15,301 nt of DNA from positions 1-15,301 of the forward strand of contig JAAXHE010000360.1 in NCBI GenBank assembly GCA_012271065.1. Reading direction: 5' to 3'. Within the stretch, counting starts at the first letter, position 1. Each line of letters opens with the position of its first letter. Below, in pieces: positions 6,545 to 12,677 of the stretch. The stretch is from Candidatus Latescibacterota bacterium (lineage in GTDB: Bacteria; Latescibacterota; UBA2968; GCA-2709665). The notes under the pieces are model-generated. The model had not been told where the DNA came from, ran no database searches, and worked only from the letters and a program-made list of their open reading frames with translations. The position numbers were made by a program, and so were the translations under genes.

Positions 6545-8902
6545 TCAACCGCCTCCGTCGTCAAGCTCCTGTTCCACCGCCTCCTCCGGCGCCGACCTCA
6601 ATTTCCAGCGGATGCGAAACCGTTCCCGGTCGACGTCCGTCTGCTCGAGCGGCACAGATACCACCGACCGCAGGTCTGCATGTACCTCGTCACGCTCAAG
6701 CCGGAAGCGCTTCAGTTCCCCGGTTGCCTGCATCGCAGCCTGATCGTGATAGTTGTCCGACTCCGGATCCTCACTGTTGCCGAAGGACTGAAGGCTCCAG
6801 GACCGAAGGGAATCCGCCAGCTCCACCACCATTGTATACGCCGATCCGCCGTCGACGCGAAACAGGCCGTCCTCACCGGGCTTCGACCAGGTGGTATGCA
6901 GAGCCCGTGTACCGGGCGCCGAACCGCCCACCGGGAAGAGGCGGCCGCCCCGTTCAATCACGTGCGCTTCGCCCCACGGAACGTCCAGCCTCCCGTAGGT
7001 CGCCATCATCTGCTCGACAACCATCCTCAATGCCTCGAGTGCCAGTTTCTCCAGAATCTCCAATCGGCTCGTCTGCTCGGGCAATACCCCGGAGTTTAGC
7101 TCATTGAACCTGTTTTTCCAGAGCGAGAACAACACCGTGGCACGGCTCTCGACCGTCGCCCGGTTGTCCCAGCCGCGCAGAATCTCCACGGCATGGGCCA
7201 GCCGCCTGTCAGGATCGTAGATTTCCCACCACGATCGGTTGTACGCCCTGAAGATGAACGCCTTCAGTTCCTCAGAAGCGATCAGATACGGATCTCTGGC
7301 CAGTTCTTTCAACTGGCGCAGCGTGGCTTTCCGGTTGGCCGACAGCCAGGTCAGCAGACGCTGACCGCGGTCGTCCAGCCCGCCCCAGCCCATGTAAGGA
7401 GGAAAGTCGGTGGGCCTGAGCCCGCTGTCATGCGTCACGAAATCTGGCGCGACATTGCAGTTCTGCAGGAAATCCGCGCGCGGATTCAGGATTCGCGGGA
7501 GCCGCTCGTACCCGATAATACGACGCCATTCCGTATCCGGCACCCAGCCCGGGACCGGACTCTGCCAATCGAATTCTTCGGCGCGAATCGGGCTTCGCGC
7601 GCTGTACACGTATAACATTCGTCCTTCCGCGTCGCCGTACAGGACGTGGAACATGGGAAGTTGAAGCTTCCGCAACGCGGCCTCGAACGCATCCGGGTCG
7701 CGCGCCCGATTGATTGCGTAAAACTGCCCTATGGTATTGACGACGTCCTCGGCGCTGCACCGGCCGGCATAGGCCCAATCGTCACCGGCCTTGTAGATCG
7801 GTCCGTGGTGGGAATAGAGCAACTCTCGCTCGACCTCCCGGATCCCCTGAGGGTCCGCGACCCGGATCTGCACGCGCTGCGACGACATCCGCCTCTTTTC
7901 CTTCTCGAACACATACCGCTTCCGGTTCGCCGGATCCAGTTTCAGCTCGTACAGATCGAAGACATCGGCCTCGTTGGCCGCCAGCGACCACGCCATGTGC
8001 ATGTTGTGGCCCGCCAGAATGACCGGAATCCCGAACACGGTCACGCCCGCCACGTTCAATCCCTCGCGACTGACAAGGTGCGCCTCGTACGGTTGAAAGG
8101 GCGCCCGCCACGGCAGGTGCAAATCCATCACGAAAACGGGGTTTCCGACAGCTGTCCGTGAACCACCGAGGACAAACATATTCGACGTCGCGCGGGTACG
8201 CAGGAACGGCTTTAGTCCTTTCTTCGCCAGTTCCGGCCGCCCCGCCTGCTCCGCAAACATCATGACCAGCCATCGGGACAGCGCCACGACGTCCGTACCG
8301 CCGACGTGTGCGACCCAGTCCGGCAACTCGTCCCTGTATACATCGATAAAGTGGTTCACGCCGTTGGCAAATGCGCCGATCAGATCGCGGATCTCGGGCG
8401 GCAGCGCGCCGTATCGCGCAACGGCTATGCTCTGGATTCGCCAGAGCAGCGCCCGCTCGTCGCTTTCCAGGTAACCGGCGCCAAGCACTTCCGACGCCGT
8501 TCCCGCCGCCGCACGGTAGTTCAGCAACATGGGAATCAGGTGATCCTGGGCCTGCGCGTACCCGAAACCGAACGCGACGTCGACGTCCCGGTTGCCGTAT
8601 ATATGGGGCACGCCATAGCGGTCCCTCAGGATCCGGGCGTTGCCTTCAGGCGGACTAAACAGCAAATCGCCATACTGCTCCATCCGGGAAGCCAGCGGGA
8701 CCTCGGGCAGGAAGAGCTTCACGCTGTCCTGGAAAGTCGACGGCGTCGCGGCATGCGCGTGGCCGACTCGAAAGGCGCAGACCAGCATGACAGCCACGAG
8801 AGTCCGAATCCATGGCGTTGGTGCGGACGGGCCGCAAGCGCCATTCGGGACGGAGAACGGTGGCGGCTCACATTCGGATGAGGTGATGTTTCGTGATCGC
8901 AT
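6545..8902 (-). CDS. Penicillin acylase family protein (exported Ntn hydrolase)
   Basis: A 785-residue precursor of the penicillin amidase family, self-cleaving N-terminal-nucleophile hydrolases that remove acyl groups from amides (penicillins, cephalosporin side chains, acyl-homoserine lactones, lipopeptides). Residues 31-51 (hydrophobic, ending AHAHA) form a likely signal peptide or anchor, so the enzyme probably works outside the cytoplasm. The alpha region carries RDRYGVPHIYG (93-103) and GFGYAQAQDH (112-121). The beta chain would begin at S240 in TSNMFVLGGSRTAVGNPV, the predicted nucleophile, followed by DLHLPW; N310 in WSLAANEADVFDLY fits the oxyanion-hole asparagine. Length is normal. 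The 30-residue N-terminus before the hydrophobic core is long and lacks a good ribosome binding site, so the start is uncertain. It is the only clearly exported product of the cluster; acyl specificity unknown. Confidence 0.92.
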   Translation of the reverse strand: MRSRNITSSECEPPPFSVPNGACGPSAPTPWIRTLVAVMLVCAFRVGHAHAATPSTFQDSVKLFLPEVPLASRMEQYGDLLFSPPEGNARILRDRYGVPHIYGNRDVDVAFGFGYAQAQDHLIPMLLNYRAAAGTASEVLGAGYLESDERALLWRIQSIAVARYGALPPEIRDLIGAFANGVNHFIDVYRDELPDWVAHVGGTDVVALSRWLVMMFAEQAGRPELAKKGLKPFLRTRATSNMFVLGGSRTAVGNPVFVMDLHLPWRAPFQPYEAHLVSREGLNVAGVTVFGIPVILAGHNMHMAWSLAANEADVFDLYELKLDPANRKRYVFEKEKRRMSSQRVQIRVADPQGIREVERELLYSHHGPIYKAGDDWAYAGRCSAEDVVNTIGQFYAINRARDPDAFEAALRKLQLPMFHVLYGDAEGRMLYVYSARSPIRAEEFDWQSPVPGWVPDTEWRRIIGYERLPRILNPRADFLQNCNVAPDFVTHDSGLRPTDFPPYMGWGGLDDRGQRLLTWLSANRKATLRQLKELARDPYLIASEELKAFIFRAYNRSWWEIYDPDRRLAHAVEILRGWDNRATVESRATVLFSLWKNRFNELNSGVLPEQTSRLEILEKLALEALRMVVEQMMATYGRLDVPWGEAHVIERGGRLFPVGGSAPGTRALHTTWSKPGEDGLFRVDGGSAYTMVVELADSLRSWSLQSFGNSEDPESDNYHDQAAMQATGELKRFRLERDEVHADLRSVVSVPLEQTDVDRERFRIRWKLRSAPEEAVEQELDDGGG
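6552..6556 (-). promoter_or_regulatory. Ribosome binding site deciding the GTG start of the SDR gene
   Basis: GGAGG on the minus strand lies within the last codons of the acylase gene. Its ten-base distance to GTG 6541, against about 22 to ATG 6529, is the reason for choosing the GTG start. It suggests reinitiation by ribosomes finishing the acylase. Confidence 0.5.
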
Positions 8903-8988
8903 ACCGGGTGAAATGTTTCCTGCGATGAATGGTCATCTGGAAGGGACGCATTTACGGCGCGTCCGCTTGCAATACGTGGAACACCTTC
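8903..8988. other. 86-base gap with an inverted repeat
   Basis: Between the D-aminoacylase stop and the acylase start, GGACGC (8944-8949) and GCGTCC (8959-8964) form a six-base perfect inverted repeat around a nine-base loop. No T-tract follows on the minus strand, so it is not a standard terminator; it may be an intercistronic RNA hairpin or chance. No promoter is evident. Confidence 0.25.
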
Positions 8989-10608
8989 TCAGTTGCTGGT
9001 CAGCCGTCGCCGCAACACCCTCCCGACCCTCGTTCCCGTTGCCTTGCCGTCCTCGATCGCGGCGACGCCGTTGACAAAAAGCCAGCGGACACCTTCCGAA
9101 TAGAGACAGGGATTCTGAATTGTCGCCCGGTCCAGCATCCCGTCGGGGTCGAACAGGACCAAGTCCGCCTTCTTGCCTTCCCGAACCAGACCCCGGTCCG
9201 TAAACCCCATCCTTTCGGCAGGAAACCGCGTCAGCTTTTGCACAAGGGACTCGAGGGACAGCACCTCCCGTTCACGAACCAGCGTTCGGATCAGATAGGC
9301 CATGCCTCCGTAACATCGGGGATGTTCCCTTTCGTCCGCCAGCGGACCGGTATTGGCCATTGCAAGTCCGTCCGAACCCACACCGCAGTACTTGCCCTGC
9401 GCGAGACGGTCGATGTCCAGATTGGTCTTGTCCTCACCGTAAAAGCTGGCTGCGCCGCCCTCATCGACCAGTACGTCGCAGATTGCCTCGAACGGGTGCG
9501 TGTTTCGAATGCGACCGATTTCGGCGAAGGTCCGTCCCGTCAGCTGCGCGTTGACGGCGCAGTTACCCAGCCAGAGCTTGTGCCAGAGGCCGCGCTGCAT
9601 CAAGACCGTCTTCGTGCTCCCTCCGAGTTCCGATCCGCGATCCTGTATATCCCGCCACATTCGTCGTCGCTGCTGGGCCTCCTTCAATCGTGCCACCATC
9701 CGTCGGTTTCCGCCCTCCAGCGCCCACGGCGGCAGGAGAGACTTGAGCGACGTGGACCCGGTCGCATAGAATTCGGTTTCCGCCGTTACATCCTGCCCTT
9801 CGGCCTGCGCGCGGTCGATCCGTTCCAGCAGACGGTCCGCGGAACCCGTCGCCGGAGGACAGGGCGTTATGTGAGAGGCGTGAACGGGAACGCCCGCCTC
9901 CTCTCCGATCAGAATCGCCTCCTCCAACGCCTCCATAATGGACGCTGTATAGTTGCGCATGTGCGTCGCGTAGATCCCGCCGTACGGGGCGGTCACGGCC
10001 GTCAGCGCGATAATCTCGTCTGTCTTCGCGCTGCTGCCCGGCATGTAGGTCAGTCCGGTGGACAGTCCCAGCGCACCCTGGGCCATCTGGGCCTCCACCA
10101 GCGCTTTCATTTCCTCCATCTCCTGCCGGGCGGGCCGCTGCGTGGATTGTCCCATCACCGTGTGACGAACCGCGCCATGGCCCACAAAAAACGCGGCATT
10201 GATGGCCACGCCCTGCCGCTCCAGCGTGTTGAAATACCCGGCCGCGGACACCCAGTCCGCCGCCACTGCAGACCGCAGTCGAGCCGAGTCGAACGGGCCG
10301 AAATAGAACCCGTTCCCCCCAACCGGAAATGCCGATATGCCGCAGTTTCCGCACACGTGGGTCGTCACGCCCTGAAAGAGCGCGCTCTCGCCCCGGCCGT
10401 CGATCAGGAGGCTGTAGTCCGAATGGGTGTGGATGTCGATGAATCCCGGCGCCACAGTCAACCCCGTCGCGTCGACCTCCACCCTGGACGGGCCCGACAC
10501 ATCCCCCACCGCCGCGATTCTGTCCCCTTCAATACCCACGTCGCCGACGAAGGCGGCCGCGCCGGTTCCATCGACAACACTGGCATTTCGGATCAGAACG
10601 TCAAACAT
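8989..10608 (-). CDS. N-acyl-D-amino-acid deacylase (D-aminoacylase) family amidohydrolase
   Basis: A 539-residue amidohydrolase-superfamily enzyme of the D-aminoacylase branch, which hydrolyses N-acyl-D-amino acids to a free D-amino acid and a carboxylate. The N-terminal small beta domain (MFDVLIRNASVVDGTG) leads into GFIDIHTHSD (55-64; H60 and H62 metal ligands). THVCGNCG (83-90) carries the cysteine that bridges metal in this branch. ATHMRNY (H216) and HASHIT (H246) occupy the positions of the two further histidines, and GSDGLA (D413) the catalytic aspartate; HPRCYGGMAYLIRTLVRE and KKADLVLFD close the family pattern. Odd: the usual THxRxE and SHxK motifs read THMRNY and SHIT. No signal peptide, so cytosolic. 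Ribosome binding site weak. It may act on what the exported acylase releases, but order and substrate are unknown; a D-glutamate or D-aspartate deacylase is equally possible. Confidence 0.92.
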   Translation of the reverse strand: MFDVLIRNASVVDGTGAAAFVGDVGIEGDRIAAVGDVSGPSRVEVDATGLTVAPGFIDIHTHSDYSLLIDGRGESALFQGVTTHVCGNCGISAFPVGGNGFYFGPFDSARLRSAVAADWVSAAGYFNTLERQGVAINAAFFVGHGAVRHTVMGQSTQRPARQEMEEMKALVEAQMAQGALGLSTGLTYMPGSSAKTDEIIALTAVTAPYGGIYATHMRNYTASIMEALEEAILIGEEAGVPVHASHITPCPPATGSADRLLERIDRAQAEGQDVTAETEFYATGSTSLKSLLPPWALEGGNRRMVARLKEAQQRRRMWRDIQDRGSELGGSTKTVLMQRGLWHKLWLGNCAVNAQLTGRTFAEIGRIRNTHPFEAICDVLVDEGGAASFYGEDKTNLDIDRLAQGKYCGVGSDGLAMANTGPLADEREHPRCYGGMAYLIRTLVREREVLSLESLVQKLTRFPAERMGFTDRGLVREGKKADLVLFDPDGMLDRATIQNPCLYSEGVRWLFVNGVAAIEDGKATGTRVGRVLRRRLTSN

Positions 10609-10696
10609 AATCGGTGCGTTTCCGGAGTGCGATTGAACGTCGGTTCCGAAGGCCGGCCGCAGCCGGGCAAGGTGCAGAGGCGTCAGCCACCCGCCG

Positions 10697-10711
10697 CCCC
10701 TTCAAAAGGGG
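10697..10711 (-). other. Small hairpin over the dehydratase stop codon
   Basis: CCCCTT and AAGGGG are separated by three bases, and the TGA of the dehydratase (10702-10704) falls mainly in the loop. No T-run follows on the minus strand, so it is a weak terminator candidate at best. The rest of the 93-base gap (10609-10701) is GC-rich and shows nothing else. Confidence 0.2.
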
Positions 10712-11823
10712 TCCACCACGCGCCACCGATGTTTCTCCACGCCCTCCATGTTCAGTTCCACCCCCAGGCCCGGTCCTTCCGGCAGCACCAGGCGGCCCTC
10801 TTCGATCTTCAGGGGTTCGACCAGAATCTCATCCCGCCATTCAATTCCGGTGACAAACTCCATCGGCGCTTCGTTCGGGATGGAAGCCAGCAGATGCGCC
10901 GCCGCCAGAATACCCACCGGACCCTTCGTATTGTGAAAGGAGATCGGTACGTGGTAGGTGTCGGCAATCGCCGCGATCTTCTTCACCTCCGTTATTCCGC
11001 CCGCGTACATGAGGTCCGGCTGCGCGATATCGATTCCATCCAGTTCCAGCAGTTGCCGGTACTGTGTCTTCGTGTTCAGCCGTTCGCTGCCCATAATCGG
11101 AATGGACGTCCGGCTCCTCACTTTCGGATACGCGGACAGATCTTCGGGAGGAACCGGGTCCTCGAAACAGAACAGACCATAGGGCTCCAGCGCGCGGGCC
11201 AGCCGTACGGCCCCGCCGACCGTAAACCGTCCGTGGCAGTCGACCAGAAGGTCGACATCCGGACCAACCGCTTCCCTGGCGGCCGCGAAACAGGCCGCGG
11301 TTTCGCCCGGTGCGCCATCGTCCAGGTAGAATTCGAACGGGCGGCCGGTATTCGATCGCGCACCGGTCTTCAGCGCCTTGAAACCCCTGTCTGCCCAGAA
11401 CCTGGCACTCTTTGCCGACGCTTCGGGTGTCGCGCCGCTGAAGTGTGTATACACTCGAACACTGTCCCGGAATCTTCCTCCCAGCAACTCCACCAGCGGG
11501 AGGTTCGCCGCCTTCCCCTTCAGGTCCCACAGCGCCTGGTCGATTCCGCTCAGGGCACTCATCCACACGGGTCCCACCATCCGCCAGATCCCGCTGCGTG
11601 ACGATATCCTGTAGATCTTGTGCCAGAGATACTCAATCCGCGAGACATCCTCGCCAATCAGTTCCTGTTTCATGTGTTCCAGCGCCGATGCCACCACGGG
11701 CTCTTTTTGAGAGTAGGTTGCCTCTCCCAGTCCCACCTGCCCTTCGTCCGTGTGCACCCGTACGATTGTCCACTTCCGCCCGGGCGAGTTGATCAGAATC
11801 GAATCGATGTCCCGGATTTTCAT
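10702..11823 (-). CDS. Mandelate racemase/muconate lactonizing enzyme family protein (likely acid-sugar dehydratase)
   Basis: A 373-residue enolase-superfamily enzyme that abstracts a proton alpha to a carboxylate and, in this branch, eliminates water from an aldonate. An N-terminal capping domain (about 1-120) is followed by the barrel with metal ligands D195, E221 (CFEDP) and E247 (MGSERL), the base pair partner H197 in VDCHGR, and H297 in ISFHN. The D-x-H pattern on the third strand, together with QPDLMYAGGITEVKKIA and the final histidine, resembles galactonate dehydratase-type enzymes rather than mandelate racemase with its KxK lysine (here ALKTG). The product would be a 2-keto-3-deoxy sugar acid, a natural substrate for an SDR/FAH pair such as those encoded downstream. 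The ATG overlaps the stop of the preceding hydrolase as ATGA, indicating translational coupling. Exact sugar acid unknown. Confidence 0.92.
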   Translation of the reverse strand: MKIRDIDSILINSPGRKWTIVRVHTDEGQVGLGEATYSQKEPVVASALEHMKQELIGEDVSRIEYLWHKIYRISSRSGIWRMVGPVWMSALSGIDQALWDLKGKAANLPLVELLGGRFRDSVRVYTHFSGATPEASAKSARFWADRGFKALKTGARSNTGRPFEFYLDDGAPGETAACFAAAREAVGPDVDLLVDCHGRFTVGGAVRLARALEPYGLFCFEDPVPPEDLSAYPKVRSRTSIPIMGSERLNTKTQYRQLLELDGIDIAQPDLMYAGGITEVKKIAAIADTYHVPISFHNTKGPVGILAAAHLLASIPNEAPMEFVTGIEWRDEILVEPLKIEEGRLVLPEGPGLGVELNMEGVEKHRWRVVDPF

Positions 11824-12548
11824 GCGGGCTTCTCCAGCTGTTTACATGAGGCCGCGAACTCGGCGGACGTCGTGGTAAAACCGATCAGGTGCTCGAACTG
11901 GCGAAGCATCATCCGATTCACCCATCCGCCCTCGGGCAGGCTGTCGTCCAGGGTATCCGGAAACTCGATCTCTCCAGGCGGATTCGAACAGTCACGCAGC
12001 AGGATCACGCGATAGTTGTGGCCCATCGCCTCCGCGCAGGTGTAGTGCAGACACGCCCGCCGGCTGTAGCCCACCACAAACAGATTTTCTATGTCCCAGG
12101 AACGCAGCCTCTGATCGAGAAACGTATCGCGAAATCCGCTCCACATCCACTTGGGAAAATTCGGCTCGCCGGGGCGCGGCGCCACGCAATCCACGTACAC
12201 CGGTTCGTAATCCGGCTTCTTTGTCCAGCTTTCCATCACGTCGCCGTTGGGTACCTTGGTCCTGCTCCAGAATTGTCCCGCCACACAACCGGGATCGGCC
12301 ACGAGTCTCAAGTCGTTATGGACGTACGCCACTTTCATTTTCACGGACCGGGCGGCCTCAAGGGCCGGTCCGATAAAGTGCTGCGTTGTCGGATGCGGCA
12401 TTCTTTCGCCCTTGAACGAATAGCCTCCATCCACGTCCACAAGCAGAAAACAACAGCGTTCGAGCGGCAACGCAAGGTCCTCGTACCCGTAATCGTAACC
12501 GCCGGGGTAGTCCTTGTAGTAACGTACCGGCACCTCGATGTTCGCCAT
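11820..12548 (-). CDS. Isochorismatase family cysteine hydrolase
   Basis: A 242-residue member of the isochorismatase-like superfamily, which includes nicotinamidase, N-carbamoylsarcosine amidase, biuret hydrolase and vinyl-ether hydrolases. The catalytic triad is visible: D38 in FLLVDVD, K133 in FPKWMWSGF and C166 in VVGYSRRACLHYTCAEA, followed by the usual GHNYRVILLRDCS. The ATG at 12548 is chosen because GGGAGGAGG (plus-strand 12557-12565) is eight bases upstream; the frame stays open for 40 codons further, but that part is basic, proline-rich and unlike the family. The stop overlaps the dehydratase start as ATGA. The family mostly cleaves amides or carbamoyl groups, and a C of the right context makes an amidase plausible; the substrate cannot be told. 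Cytosolic, no signal peptide. Confidence 0.92.
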   Translation of the reverse strand: MANIEVPVRYYKDYPGGYDYGYEDLALPLERCCFLLVDVDGGYSFKGERMPHPTTQHFIGPALEAARSVKMKVAYVHNDLRLVADPGCVAGQFWSRTKVPNGDVMESWTKKPDYEPVYVDCVAPRPGEPNFPKWMWSGFRDTFLDQRLRSWDIENLFVVGYSRRACLHYTCAEAMGHNYRVILLRDCSNPPGEIEFPDTLDDSLPEGGWVNRMMLRQFEHLIGFTTTSAEFAASCKQLEKPA

Positions 12549-12677
12549 GAGAGAAGCCTCCTCCCTGTTGTCGCGCGCTCCGCGGGAATCGGACGGGGAG
12601 CACGACGGAGAGATATGTGCGGCAACCTGCCAATCGGGCGGGGGACGGACGCCCGGCCTCCGCCTCATCGGCAGACG
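12549..12677. other. 129-base gap with strong ribosome binding site and an inverted repeat
   Basis: The gap between the GH38-like gene and the cysteine hydrolase holds GGGAGGAGG (12557-12565), which fixes the hydrolase start, and an inverted repeat, CGGGCG (12635-12640) with CGCCCG (12650-12655) and a nine-base loop. No T-tract or clear promoter follows, so readthrough is likely. Confidence 0.35.

Noticed and set aside
10697..10711. Rho-independent terminator after the dehydratase
   Set aside because: The stem is short and no T-tract follows on the minus strand, so only a weak hairpin is claimed.
8929..11601. Very long plus-strand open frame (890 codons)
   Set aside because: It lies antisense to the D-aminoacylase and dehydratase, both with complete catalytic motifs; its translation is rich in Arg, His, Pro and Gln with no recognisable domain, typical of the antisense of GC-rich genes.
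2039..12548. A creatinine degradation pathway (creatininase plus N-carbamoylsarcosine amidase-like hydrolase)
   Set aside because: Both families are broad, and creatinase, sarcosine oxidase, creatinine deaminase and hydantoinase are absent; the family names alone do not support it.
12549..12668. Upstream extension of the cysteine hydrolase by 40 codons
   Set aside because: The extension is Arg/Pro/Ser-rich and unlike the family, and a strong GGAGG sits right before the internal ATG at 12548.
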